A DNA stretch of 41,332 bases, taken from the NCBI GenBank assembly GCA_016874005.1, contig VGVQ01000027.1:1-41332 (forward strand), read 5' to 3'. A model generated the notes under the pieces. It made no database searches, had not been told where the DNA came from, and saw nothing but the letters and a program-made list of their open reading frames with translations. The DNA comes from Gemmatimonadota bacterium. Its GTDB lineage: Bacteria; Gemmatimonadota; Gemmatimonadetes; Gemmatimonadales; GWC2-71-9. The position numbers and the translations under genes were made by a program. Below, in pieces: positions 1-9,533 of this stretch; positions within the stretch are counted from its first letter, which is position 1; the number at the start of each line of letters is the position of its first letter.

Positions 1-32
1 GGGGGCGGCGGCGGGGGCGGCGGCGGGGGCGG
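1..32 (+). repeat. 12-bp GC-only tandem repeat coding poly-glycine
   Basis: The unit GGGGGCGGCGGC occurs twice and then partially. In the acylase frame it encodes only glycine, in the expected linker region before the catalytic Ser. The G-runs could form a G-quadruplex and may also explain why an assembly would break here. Confidence 0.75.
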
Positions 33-1854
33 GACCGACAGCGGCCGAGCCGGTCGGGGTGGCGAGGGCGGCCCCCCCGGGGCCAATCCAGCGACGAACC
101 CGAACAACGGGGAGGATCGGGCCACGGACTGGGGACTCGGGTCCGGGCGGCTCACCATGAGCAACGTCATCGCCCTGGGCAGGGACGGCACCGACAACGG
201 GCGCGGGATGGTGTTCATCAACCCGCACTGGCGCTGGCACGAGCCGGAGCGGTTCTACGAGGTGCACCTGACGGTGCCCGGACAGCTCGATGTCTACGGC
301 GGCACCTTCTCCGGCATCCCCGCGGTCCTGTTGGGCTTCAACGATCGGGTGGCCTGGAGCCACACGGCGAGCGTCCCGAAACGGGAGACGATCTATCAGC
401 TCCGGCTGGTTCCCGGGGCCCCGACCTCCTATGAATATGATGGCAACCGCCGCGAGATGACCCCGCGTATCGTGGCGGTGGAGGTCAAGGAGGACGACGG
501 CCGACTGACTCGGCGGGAGCACACCGTCTGGGAGACCCATTTCGGCCCGATGATCGCGACCGGCGCGCTGCCGTGGACCGATTCGACCGGCTACGCCGTC
601 AAGCTGGCGACCTTGCACCTCCGGTGGCTCAACCAGCAGGTGGCGATGAACCAGGCCCGGTCGGCCGGCGAGATGGACGAGGCGGGGCGCCGCTACATGG
701 CGTTAGGCTGGCTCAACACCGTCGCCGCGGACGATCAGGGCCGGATGATCTACGCCGACCGATCTTCGGTGCCCAACGTGACCGACGCGATGCGGCAGGA
801 ATGCGGCTCCGAGTTCGCCAAGCGGGCCTGGACGCAACAGCAACTGGTGGTGCTCGACGGCTGGCGGGCCGGATGCGAATGGGCCACCGATCCGGACGCC
901 CCGGTGCCGGGCATCTTCGGTCCCAAGAAGCTCCCGATGCTCGACCGATGGGACTACGCCACCAACTCGAACGACAGCCACTGGGCCAATAACCCCCGCC
1001 AGTTGCTGGAAGGCTTCGACGCAATCATCGGCGACGAACGGACCCAGCGGAGCCTCCGGACCCGGATCGGCCTGGCCAAGATCGAGGGGCGGCTCGCCGG
1101 CACCGACGGGCTACCCGGCAACCGGTTCTCCCTGGCCCAACTCGAAGCGATCACGATGAACAACCGAGTCTACTCCGGCGAGCTGTGGCGGGACGAGGTG
1201 GTTCGGTACTGCCGATCGCTCCCCCGCCAGAAGGGCATTCCGGAGGGGTGCGAAGTGTTGGCGCGTTGGGACCTGAGCGACAATCTCGACAGCCCCGGCG
1301 CGGTGCTATGGCGACGCTTCATGGAGCAGTTGGGTGGAGCCGCCCAGCCGGACCTCGAACTGTTCACGACGCCGCTCGACCCCAGGGATCCGCTTGGCAC
1401 GCCGCGCGGGCTCAACACCGCCAATCCCCGGGTCTATCGGGCCTTGGCCGCGGCGATCGGGGACCTGCGCGACAATGGGATGCCGCTCTCCGCCCGGCTC
1501 CGGGAGTCACAGATCGAGGAGCGCTCGGGGAAACGGATTCCGATTCCCGGCGGTCCGGTGCCGACCGGCCAGTACAACCTGATCATGACCGGCTCCGGCT
1601 GGGTTCCCGGCAAGGGCTGGCACACGGTGCTCCATGCCTCGAGCTACGTGGCCTGGGTTCAATACACCGATCGCGGACCTGTCGCCAGATCGGTCTTGGC
1701 CTCGGGCCAGTCGGACGACTCGGCCTCGCCGCACCACGCGGATCAGACCCTGCTGTTCAGCGCCGGCAAGTCGAAAGCGGTGGTCTTCGATCAGGCGGCG
1801 ATCCGGCAAACGAGCCGCGGCCGGGTGGTGACCGTGTGCCTCCCGTGCCGATAG
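1..1854 (+). CDS. Penicillin/AHL acylase family Ntn-hydrolase, 5' end outside window
   Basis: N-terminal-nucleophile amidohydrolase of the penicillin acylase family (penicillin, aculeacin and acyl-homoserine-lactone acylases), normally secreted and self-cleaved. The frame is open to base 1, so the first ATG at 157 is not the true start. The visible part begins with a poly-Gly stretch (codons 1-11) that looks like the spacer removed in maturation. It is followed by L-T-M-S-N at 148-165, where Ser (160-162) fits the autocatalytic nucleophile starting the beta chain, although the usual preceding Gly is Met. Supporting family motifs are GFNDRVAWSHT and NSNDSHWANNP. Unrelated to the trp genes downstream; the next gene overlaps its 3' end. 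True substrate cannot be told (beta-lactam, AHL, lipopeptide or other amide). Family call firm, substrate open. Confidence 0.88.
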   Translation, partial: GGGGGGGGGGGTDSGRAGRGGEGGPPGANPATNPNNGEDRATDWGLGSGRLTMSNVIALGRDGTDNGRGMVFINPHWRWHEPERFYEVHLTVPGQLDVYGGTFSGIPAVLLGFNDRVAWSHTASVPKRETIYQLRLVPGAPTSYEYDGNRREMTPRIVAVEVKEDDGRLTRREHTVWETHFGPMIATGALPWTDSTGYAVKLATLHLRWLNQQVAMNQARSAGEMDEAGRRYMALGWLNTVAADDQGRMIYADRSSVPNVTDAMRQECGSEFAKRAWTQQQLVVLDGWRAGCEWATDPDAPVPGIFGPKKLPMLDRWDYATNSNDSHWANNPRQLLEGFDAIIGDERTQRSLRTRIGLAKIEGRLAGTDGLPGNRFSLAQLEAITMNNRVYSGELWRDEVVRYCRSLPRQKGIPEGCEVLARWDLSDNLDSPGAVLWRRFMEQLGGAAQPDLELFTTPLDPRDPLGTPRGLNTANPRVYRALAAAIGDLRDNGMPLSARLRESQIEERSGKRIPIPGGPVPTGQYNLIMTGSGWVPGKGWHTVLHASSYVAWVQYTDRGPVARSVLASGQSDDSASPHHADQTLLFSAGKSKAVVFDQAAIRQTSRGRVVTVCLPCR

Positions 1855-2840
1855 CCGAGCCCGATTGGGATCGGCTGGAGCGGCTCCGGGCCCGGTTCAT
1901 CGCCCGTCAGGGGAGCCAGCCGTACTGGGACGACCCAGCGGACCTCGAGGCGTACGACGCGACCTTCGGTGAACGGATCGGCTGGAAATGGGATGCGGTG
2001 CTGGCGGAGTTGGCCGAGCGGGGCTGGCGCCCGCCCGATGGGCCGGTACTCGATTGGGGCTGTGGGAGCGGGGTGGCGGGCCGTCGGGTGCGGGCCGCGT
2101 ACCCGGAGATCACCCGGCTGATTCTGGTGGACCGATCGCCGCTGGCGGGTGCCGACGCCGCCCGGCGGGCCCGAGTCCGCTTTCCGGAACTCGAGGTCGA
2201 GATCGGTGACCGCGGCGAGCCGATCGGAACCTTGCTCGCCTCCCACGTCGTCAGCGAGCTCGACGATGCGGGCACCGCGGCCTTACGCCGGGCCGTCGAC
2301 CGGGCCCAGGCGGTGCTTTGGGTAGAGCCGGGCACGCCGGATGACAGCCGAGCGCTGGGGGCGGAACGAGACCGACTTCTGGGAACTTTTCACCCGGTGG
2401 CGCCCTGCGTTCACGAGGGCCCCTGCCCCATGGGCGAGGCGGGCAACCAGCGTGACTGGTGTCATCATTTCGCCCGGCCCCCCAAGGGCATCCACGGCGA
2501 TCGCCTCTGGACGACGTTTGCGGAGCGAATGGGAATCGACCTCCGGTCCGTCCCGTACAGCTTCGTAGCGCTCGACCGCCGAGCATTCCCACCGCTGCCG
2601 GCCGGACCGGGTCGCGTCATCGGGCGGCCCCGACCCTACAAGGGGTTCGTCAAGATCCTCACCTGCGGGACGGCAGGCCTCGCCGAGGTCGGGCTCCAGG
2701 CACGCGATCACAAGGACACCATCCGAGCCTACGACCGGGGCGAGGGCCCCCGGGTGTTGGCGGGCGGTGTGGACGGCAAGGGGTGGCTGGTCCGATCGAC
2801 CGGGACAGACGGGGCAAAGGCGAATATTTTTCGGCAATGA
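1845..2840 (+). CDS. Rsm22-like class I SAM methyltransferase with 4-Cys cluster
   Basis: About 331 residues from GTG 1845 (GTG 1836 is an alternative); either start overlaps the acylase stop at 1854. The SAM-binding motif VLDWGCGSG lies at residues 68-76. The diagnostic feature is a cysteine set: Cys188, Cys194 and Cys206 (motif CVHEGPCP...DWCHHF) and Cys274 (ILTCG). It matches the Rsm22/METTL17 family of ribosome-associated methyltransferase-like proteins, whose four cysteines bind an iron-sulfur cluster in characterised members. A role at the small ribosomal subunit is inferred from family. Its TGA overlaps the next ATG (ATGA, 2837-2840), so it is probably co-transcribed with the DUF5916 gene, although no functional link is obvious. 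Confidence 0.85.
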   Translation: MPIAEPDWDRLERLRARFIARQGSQPYWDDPADLEAYDATFGERIGWKWDAVLAELAERGWRPPDGPVLDWGCGSGVAGRRVRAAYPEITRLILVDRSPLAGADAARRARVRFPELEVEIGDRGEPIGTLLASHVVSELDDAGTAALRRAVDRAQAVLWVEPGTPDDSRALGAERDRLLGTFHPVAPCVHEGPCPMGEAGNQRDWCHHFARPPKGIHGDRLWTTFAERMGIDLRSVPYSFVALDRRAFPPLPAGPGRVIGRPRPYKGFVKILTCGTAGLAEVGLQARDHKDTIRAYDRGEGPRVLAGGVDGKGWLVRSTGTDGAKANIFRQ

Positions 2841-5116
2841 TTTCGAACCGAATGGCGCCGGCCCTCATGGTGGCGGCGGGATGCTTGGCGGCCGGGGTTC
2901 CCGCCTCGATCGGCGCGGCCCAGGAGAACCGAGAGGCGATCCCGGCCAGCCCAGACATGGCCCGGAGCCGGCCGATGCCGTTGGCGAGGCTGCAGGGACC
3001 GATCACGCTGGACGGGCGGGTCAATGAGGCCGCCTGGGACGCGATCGACCCCCTGCCGATGTCGCTGTTCTCACCGAGGTATCTCGGCCCGTTGACCGAG
3101 CGAAGCGAGATCCGGGTCGGGTACGACGATCGCTACCTCTATCTCTCGGGCCGGCTCTACGATTCCGACCCCAAAGGGATCCGGACCAACACCTTCTATC
3201 GGGACGTCTACAGCGGCGACGACCTCCTCGCCATCGTACTCGACAGCTACAACGATCACGAGACGGCCGTCTGGTTCACGACCAACCCGGCCGGAGCGCG
3301 AACCGACCGGACGATGGCGAACGACGCGGTCACGACGACGACGTTTCCGATGAACGCCGACTGGAACTCCCACTGGAACGTGGCGACCACCCAGGACAGT
3401 CTGGGATGGTACGCCGAGTTTCGGATCCCGTTCTCGACCCTCCGGTTCCAGGCCAGCGACGATCGAGTCACGATGGGGATGATCGTCTACCGGTTCGTGG
3501 CGCGGAAGAACGAGCGGCAGACGTTCCCCGCGGTCGACCCGAAGTGGGGCGGTTTCGCGTTCGCCAAGCCGTCGCAGGCGCAGCGGGTCTCGCTCAGCGG
3601 CGTCCGGCAGACCAAGCCGGTGTACCTGACCCCCTACGCGCTGGGCGGGTTTCGCCGGGTCGCCACGTTAGGCCGCGCCGAGGCGGGCGGGTTGTACTGG
3701 GACGCGCCCACGGACGGCACCGGCGAGCTGGGCGCCGATCTCCGCTACTCGCCGACCTCGAACCTCGCGCTCGACCTCACCGTCAACACCGATTTCGCCC
3801 AGGTCGAAGCCGACGATCAGCAGATCAACCTGACCCGGTTCCCCCTGTTCTTCCCGGAGAAGCGGCAGTTCTTCCAGGAACGGGCCTCGACCTTCCAGTT
3901 CAACTGGCGGGGCTCGACCGATCGACTGTTCCACAGTCGTCGGATCGGGCTGGTGGACGGCGAGCCGATCCGGATCTACGGAGGCATCCGGGCGGTCGGC
4001 CGGATCGGCGGGATGGACTACGGGGTGTTGTCGATGCAGACGGCTTCCGCGGGCCCAGTCGCCGGCGAGAACGTGAGCGTGGTTCGGCTGAACCAGCAGG
4101 TGTTCAACCCGTACTCGTCGATCGGCGGCATGGTGACCTCGCGACTGGGCGGGAGCCGCGACAACGTGGCCTACGGCGCCGATGCCGTGATCCGCCCGTT
4201 CGGCGACGAGTGGATCACCCTCAAGTGGGCCCAGACGTTCGACGACTCGGTCTCGGAGCGTTCGACGCTCGAGGCCGGGTCGATCCTGGCGCGCTGGGAA
4301 CGGATCGACGACGACGGGCTCTCGTACTCCGCCGAGTACGGTCGTGTCGGCGGCGACTACCTGCCGGGGCTCGGGTTCCAGTCGCGGCGGGAGTTCCGGT
4401 TCCTGGGCGGGTCGGTCCAGTACAAACGGTACCAGGCGGCTCGCTCGTCGCTGCGGTCCCTTGGCGGGGTGCTCCGAACCAGCCACTATCATCGAACCAG
4501 CGACGGGAGGCCGGAGACACGGTCGGTGGAGGCGTCGATGGAGATCGAGACCAGGGAGGGCCACGAGATCTCGATCGGGTCGCGTTCGTCGTTCGAGAGT
4601 GTGACCACCGGGTTTCCGGTCGCGGGGGCGGTGGTCCCGGCGGGCGACTACTGGTTCCACGAGGGGTTTGCCAGGGTCGAGCTGCCGCGGAGTGATCGAT
4701 TCCGGGGGAACTTCTCGGCGACGGCCGGGCAGTTCTACGACGGTCATCGGGTGGGGGTCAGCGCCAGTCCGTCGTGGAACCCGTCCAAGTATCTGGAGGT
4801 CGGAGGCGGATACGAGATCAATCGGATCGTGTTCCCCGACCGCGGTGGCGCCACGACGGCCCACCTGGCGCGTCTCAAGCTCCAAGTCGCCCTGAACACC
4901 AAGGTGTCTTTCAATACCTTCCTGCAGTACAGCAACGTGGCGGACCTGGCCACGTTCAACGCCAGGTTTCGATACCATCTGCGCGAGGGTAACGATCTCT
5001 GGATGGTGTACAACGAGGGACTCAACACGGTGCGCGAGGTCGGGTCGGTGCCGCGGCTGCCGCTGTCGTCGGGGCGAACCCTGTTGGTCAAGTACACCCA
5101 TACCGCGATCTGGTAG
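2837..5116 (+). CDS. DUF5916 protein: CBM9-like domain plus outer-membrane barrel
   Basis: 759 residues. An N-terminal hydrophobic segment (about residues 6-28, AAGCLAAGVPASIGAAQ) is a likely signal peptide. Residues about 50-230 resemble a carbohydrate-binding family-9-like beta sandwich (ITLDGRVNEAAWDAIDPLP, RVGYDDRYLYLSGRLYDSDP). The rest is the DUF5916 region, rich in alternating aromatic strands and ending in a beta strand with a terminal aromatic residue (TAIW), typical of an outer-membrane barrel. Such proteins are common in Gemmatimonadota and Bacteroidota; the function is unknown. Start chosen because ATG 2837 overlaps the upstream stop and immediately precedes the signal peptide. 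It carries one CGTTAGGC octamer at 3666. Confidence 0.85.
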   Translation: MISNRMAPALMVAAGCLAAGVPASIGAAQENREAIPASPDMARSRPMPLARLQGPITLDGRVNEAAWDAIDPLPMSLFSPRYLGPLTERSEIRVGYDDRYLYLSGRLYDSDPKGIRTNTFYRDVYSGDDLLAIVLDSYNDHETAVWFTTNPAGARTDRTMANDAVTTTTFPMNADWNSHWNVATTQDSLGWYAEFRIPFSTLRFQASDDRVTMGMIVYRFVARKNERQTFPAVDPKWGGFAFAKPSQAQRVSLSGVRQTKPVYLTPYALGGFRRVATLGRAEAGGLYWDAPTDGTGELGADLRYSPTSNLALDLTVNTDFAQVEADDQQINLTRFPLFFPEKRQFFQERASTFQFNWRGSTDRLFHSRRIGLVDGEPIRIYGGIRAVGRIGGMDYGVLSMQTASAGPVAGENVSVVRLNQQVFNPYSSIGGMVTSRLGGSRDNVAYGADAVIRPFGDEWITLKWAQTFDDSVSERSTLEAGSILARWERIDDDGLSYSAEYGRVGGDYLPGLGFQSRREFRFLGGSVQYKRYQAARSSLRSLGGVLRTSHYHRTSDGRPETRSVEASMEIETREGHEISIGSRSSFESVTTGFPVAGAVVPAGDYWFHEGFARVELPRSDRFRGNFSATAGQFYDGHRVGVSASPSWNPSKYLEVGGGYEINRIVFPDRGGATTAHLARLKLQVALNTKVSFNTFLQYSNVADLATFNARFRYHLREGNDLWMVYNEGLNTVREVGSVPRLPLSSGRTLLVKYTHTAIW

Positions 5117-5151
5117 CATGAGTGCCCCGGACGGGTCCCACCACCTGGCCC

Positions 5152-5180
5152 TTGACGAATCGTCGATCCGTTCCGATCTT
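5152..5180 (+). promoter_or_regulatory. Candidate promoter of the aroF-trp operon
   Basis: TTGACG (5152-5157) is a good -35 match. After 17 bases comes GATCTT (5175-5180), a weak -10 (3 of 6 to consensus). Transcription would then begin close to 5187, the ATG of the leader peptide, which has no Shine-Dalgarno sequence upstream; a leaderless leader peptide is possible. Placement between the DUF5916 stop and the attenuator supports the call; the weak -10 limits it. Confidence 0.45.
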
Positions 5181-5186
5181 GGTTTC

Positions 5187-5258
5187 ATGCTCGGCTCGAA
5201 GAAACCCGTCGCCCGTTGGTGGTGGCTCGCGCGCGAAGATTCGCGGCGGGGCGGGTAG
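5187..5258 (+). CDS. trpL: Trp leader peptide with three tandem Trp codons
   Basis: A 23-codon ORF, ATG 5187 to TAG 5256-5258. It encodes MLGSKKPVAR, then Trp-Trp-Trp (TGG TGG TGG, 5217-5225), then LAREDSRRGG. Tryptophan is the rarest residue, and three in a row immediately before a terminator-like hairpin and a trp operon is the hallmark of ribosome-mediated attenuation. When charged tRNA-Trp is scarce the ribosome stalls at 5217-5225; otherwise it moves on to the stop and covers the antiterminator strand. The peptide itself is not expected to have a function. No Shine-Dalgarno is seen, so translation may be leaderless from the adjacent promoter. Reading and position are directly visible; regulation is inference from the well-known mechanism. 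Confidence 0.87.
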   Translation: MLGSKKPVARWWWLAREDSRRGG

Positions 5259-5300
5259 CGAGCACAGATTTCGTGTCGTGATTCCCAGGAGCCCACCGCG
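5222..5300 (+). promoter_or_regulatory. Trp attenuator: 1:2 pause hairpin and antiterminator pairing
   Basis: Two alternative pairings can be drawn by hand. GTGGCTCGC (5222-5230, inside the Trp codons) pairs with GCGAGCAC (5258-5265) with one bulge, a candidate pause hairpin. CGCGGCGGG (5242-5250) pairs with CCCACCGCG (5292-5300) with one mismatch; this antiterminator uses part of the terminator's 5' arm, so the two are mutually exclusive. A ribosome stalled on the Trp codons leaves 5242-5250 free; one reaching the stop at 5256 hides it. Geometry is as expected; energies were not computed. Confidence 0.62.
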
Positions 5301-5321
5301 TCGCGTGGGCTCCTGTCGTTT
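5287..5321 (+). terminator. Trp attenuator terminator hairpin
   Basis: Perfect 10-bp inverted repeat AGGAGCCCAC (5287-5296) and GTGGGCTCCT (5305-5314) with an 8-base loop, followed by GTCGTTT. The T-run is short, as is usual in high-GC genomes. It lies between the leader peptide and aroF, 45 bases upstream of the aroF start, so it can stop transcription before the operon. Confidence 0.8.
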
Positions 5322-5365
5322 ATGGTCATGCCCACGCGTCGCTGACACCAGAACCGGGGGACGCA

Positions 5366-6375
<1,010 letters not shown>

Positions 6376-6379
<4 letters not shown>

Positions 6380-7953
6380 GCTCGCCGCCCGGGTCCATCA
6401 CCCCATTCGCCCGCCGCCTCGACCACGCCCCCGACTCGGTCGAGCTGCTCGCTGCCCTGGGTGCCGGGCCCCACGGGTTCATCATCGAGTCGGCCGATCC
6501 AACCGGCCGCCGGCTCGAGCACAGCGTGGTCGGACTCCGCTCCGCCCTGCACTTGACGGCCGATCGAACCACCGCGACGGTCGCGGCACTCACCCCGAAC
6601 GGCGAGGCCGCCCTCGACTGGCTGGCGACGACCGAGCCGGACGGCGAACGGATCGGGCGGACCTTGCGGGTCGGTTTCGGAACGCCCCGACCCCGACACC
6701 GTGCTTCGACCAGACCGCCCTCTCCCCTCGACCTGATCCGGCGATTGGTGTCCGGGCCGACGGTGGCCCCGCGTCCCAGTCCCTGGTGCCACCTGGCCGC
6801 CGGCCTCTTCGGCTACGATGTCATCGACTACTTCGCGACCCTGCCACCCGGTGGCGCCGACCCCCTGGAGCAGCCGATCCTGGAATGGTGGATCCCCGAG
6901 GCGCTCGCGGTGGTCGACCATCGCCGGGGGCACACCACCGTGATCGCGTCGGCGTGGGGCGGTGCCGAGGCCGCTCCACGAGTCCACGACGCCGTCCGCA
7001 CCGTCGCCGGGCTGGCTCGGCTGGTGATGTCGATTCCCCAGGCCGAGCCGTTCGGCCCGGCTCCCCGCTCGACGGTCGACCCCGAGGTCGAGGCCGATCT
7101 TTCCGACGCAGGGTACGCCGAGGTCGTTAGGCGGCTCCAACGTCACCTCCACGCCGGCGACGTCTATCAGATCGTGCCAGCCCGGACCTTCTCGACCGAC
7201 TGCCCTGATCCGCTCGAGGCGTATCGCCACCTCCGCGCCCGGGAACCCGGGGCTCATCTGTTCTACTTCGCCGGCGCCAGCCGGACGATCTTCGGTTCGT
7301 CTCCGGAGCGCTGTCTTTCGGTCAACGGAGCCTCCCGGGAAGTCTCGATCACGCCAATTGCCGGAACCGCGCCGCGTGGTCGCGGCCCGGACGGCCAGCT
7401 CGACTCTGAGACCGACGCCAGGCACGAGGCAGCGCTCCGCCAAAACCCGAAGGAACTCGCCGAGCACATGATGCTGGTCGACCTCGCCCGCAACGACGTG
7501 GCCCGGGTCTCGGAACCCGGCACCCGCTCGGTCCGGCGGCTCTTGGCAGTCGAGCGTTTCGCCGAGGTGATGCACCTGGTCTCCGAGGTGACCGGGATCC
7601 TCCGCTCCGACCTCGACGCCCTCGACGCCTACGCGGCCACGGCCAACATGGGGACCCTGGTCGGGGTCCCCAAGCTCCGGGCAGCCGAGTTGCTCCGCGA
7701 CGCCGAGCCGCGGCGGCGGGGCGCCTACGGCGGCGCGGCCGGATACCTCCGGTTCGATGGCAGCCTCGACACCGCGATCGTGATCCGGTCGGCCGTGGTC
7801 CAGCGCGGGCAGGCCCACGTGACCGCCGGCGCCGGCGTCGTCCTGGACTCCGACCCCGACGGGGAGGCCCGGGAAACCCGTCATAAAGCCCGCGCGGTGC
7901 TCGGCGCCATCGCGACGGCCCGAGCCGCGGTCGAGGAGGCGATCGGTGCTTGA
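6376..7953 (+). CDS. trpE: Anthranilate synthase component I
   Basis: Converts chorismate plus ammonia (delivered by TrpG) to anthranilate. 525 residues, near the family length. The N-terminal FIIESAD matches the LLES-type tryptophan feedback site. The C-terminal chorismate-binding domain is complete: YQIVPARTFS, IFGSSPERCL, ITPIAGTAPRG, HMMLVDLARNDVARV, VERFAEVMHLVSEVTG, RRGAYGGAAGYL and AGAGVVLDSDPDGEARE. GTG 6376 overlaps the aroF stop. The CGTTAGGC at 7125 is read here as GTT AGG (Val-Arg) rather than TTA GGC, showing that the octamer is not merely a dipeptide preference. Confidence 0.96.
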
Positions 7954-8536
7954 GACTCCCGCCGTTCTACTCCTCGACAACTTCGACTCGTTCACCGACA
8001 ACCTCGCGGACGAGTTCGCTCGCCGGGGGGCGCCGGTGACTGTGCTCACGAACGCGCTGCCGCTCGAGGTGGTCGACGCCGCGATCGGGAGCCACGACCT
8101 GCTGGTGATCTCCCCCGGCCCGGGCGCGCCGGCCGACGCCGGCTGTACCGTCCCGCTCGTCGAACGATGCCTCGGGCGGATCCCGATCTTCGGCGTTTGT
8201 CTCGGGCACCAGGCGTTAGTGGCCGCCGCCGGCGGACAGGTCGAGCGCGCCCCGACTCCGATCCATGGACGGGCGGTGCCCCTGACTCACGATGGGTCGG
8301 CGCCCTTCGAAGGCCTCCCCAACCCGATGCCGGTCGGTCGCTACCACTCGCTCGGAGCGACTCGACTGCCGCCCGCGCTGGCCGCGATCGCCCACGCCGA
8401 CGGTGTGGTCATGGCGGTCAGCCACCGGGTCCATCCGGCGCTCGGGGTGCAGTTCCATCCCGAGTCGATCCTCACCCCGAGCGGAGGACCGCTGTTCGAC
8501 AACCTGATCGCCTGGGTGCGCCGTGTCGGTCGCTAG
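7946..8536 (+). CDS. trpG: Anthranilate synthase component II (glutamine amidotransferase)
   Basis: Class I glutamine amidotransferase supplying ammonia to TrpE; 196 residues. Catalytic Cys85 is in GVCLGHQA, and the His-Glu pair is in VQFHPESI near residue 175. The oxyanion-type SPGPGAP segment is at about 56-62. GTG 7946 overlaps the trpE end by 8 bases. A near-match to the window's octamer (CGTTAGTG, 8214) includes one of the few TTA codons outside the motif. It is a stand-alone trpG, with no trpD fusion. Confidence 0.95.
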   Translation: MLETPAVLLLDNFDSFTDNLADEFARRGAPVTVLTNALPLEVVDAAIGSHDLLVISPGPGAPADAGCTVPLVERCLGRIPIFGVCLGHQALVAAAGGQVERAPTPIHGRAVPLTHDGSAPFEGLPNPMPVGRYHSLGATRLPPALAAIAHADGVVMAVSHRVHPALGVQFHPESILTPSGGPLFDNLIAWVRRVGR

Positions 8537-9533
8537 CCTCCTCGACACCCTCGCGACCCGGCATCTCAACGACGGCGAATCGTATCAGGCGTTCCGGTCG
8601 ATCGCCGGCGGCGACTGGTCGGAGGTCGAGATCGCGGCCCTGCTCGGGGCGCTCAAGACGCGAGGCGAGACGGCGGACGTGATCGTCGGCGCGGCTCGGG
8701 CCCTCCGTGCCGCCGCCGTCCCCTTCCCGAAGCCGCCCTATCCCATCACCGACACCTGCGGCACCGGCGGCGATGGCGCCGGCACCGTCAACCTCTCGAC
8801 CGCGGTCGCGTTCGTCGCCGCGGCGGGAGGGGTTCGGGTGGTCAAGCACGGCAACCGGGCCGCTTCGTCGCGATGCGGCTCGGCGGACGTGCTCGAAGCC
8901 CTCGGCGTGAACCTGACCGCCAGTGCCGAGGTATCCCGCCGGTGCCTCGACCTCCTGGGGATCTGCTTCCTGTTCGCCCCCCACTATCACCGCGGCGTCC
9001 ATCGGGCGGGGGCGGTTCGGGCAACCTTGAAGACCAGAACCCTGTTCAACCTGCTCGGCCCGCTCGCCAATCCCGCGCTGCCAGAGTACCAGGTGGTTGG
9101 CGTCTATGCGCCGGAGCTCTGTCACCCCGTGGCCACCACCCTGGCGCGACTGGGGTGCCTCTCAGCCCTGGTGGTGCACGGCGGAGGGCTCGACGAACTG
9201 GCCCTCCATGCGCCGACCGTCGGCTATCGACTCGCCGAGGGTCGGCTATCGGCGGTCACGATTCGAGCGGAGGATTACGACTTGACGCCGGCCGATCCGA
9301 CCGAGCTCAGGGGCGCCGACGCCACGGCCAATGCCCGCTGGCTCCAGACGGTGCTCGCCGGCGGTGGCAGTCGGGCCGATCGCGACGCGGTGGCCCTCAA
9401 CGCCGGTGCCGCCTTCTGGGTGACGGGGATCGAGCCGACCTTGGCCGCGGGGGTCAGACTCGCCCACTCGATCCTCGCGGACGGCCGAGCGGCCGGGCTG
9501 CCGGGCCGGCTGGCGGAGCTGTCCCATGCTTGA
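8523..9533 (+). CDS. trpD: Anthranilate phosphoribosyltransferase
   Basis: Transfers the phosphoribosyl group of PRPP to anthranilate. 336 residues, the usual size. Motifs: DTCGTGGDG (PRPP loop), VVKHGNRAASSRCGSADVLEALGV, FLFAPHYHRGV, RTLFNLLGPLANPA and VVHGGGLDEL. Classical enzymes have KHGNRS-S-SGSADV; the S-to-A and S-to-C changes here are mild. GTG 8523 overlaps trpG by 14 bases, suggesting translational coupling. Confidence 0.95.
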   Translation: MSVASLLDTLATRHLNDGESYQAFRSIAGGDWSEVEIAALLGALKTRGETADVIVGAARALRAAAVPFPKPPYPITDTCGTGGDGAGTVNLSTAVAFVAAAGGVRVVKHGNRAASSRCGSADVLEALGVNLTASAEVSRRCLDLLGICFLFAPHYHRGVHRAGAVRATLKTRTLFNLLGPLANPALPEYQVVGVYAPELCHPVATTLARLGCLSALVVHGGGLDELALHAPTVGYRLAEGRLSAVTIRAEDYDLTPADPTELRGADATANARWLQTVLAGGGSRADRDAVALNAGAAFWVTGIEPTLAAGVRLAHSILADGRAAGLPGRLAELSHA

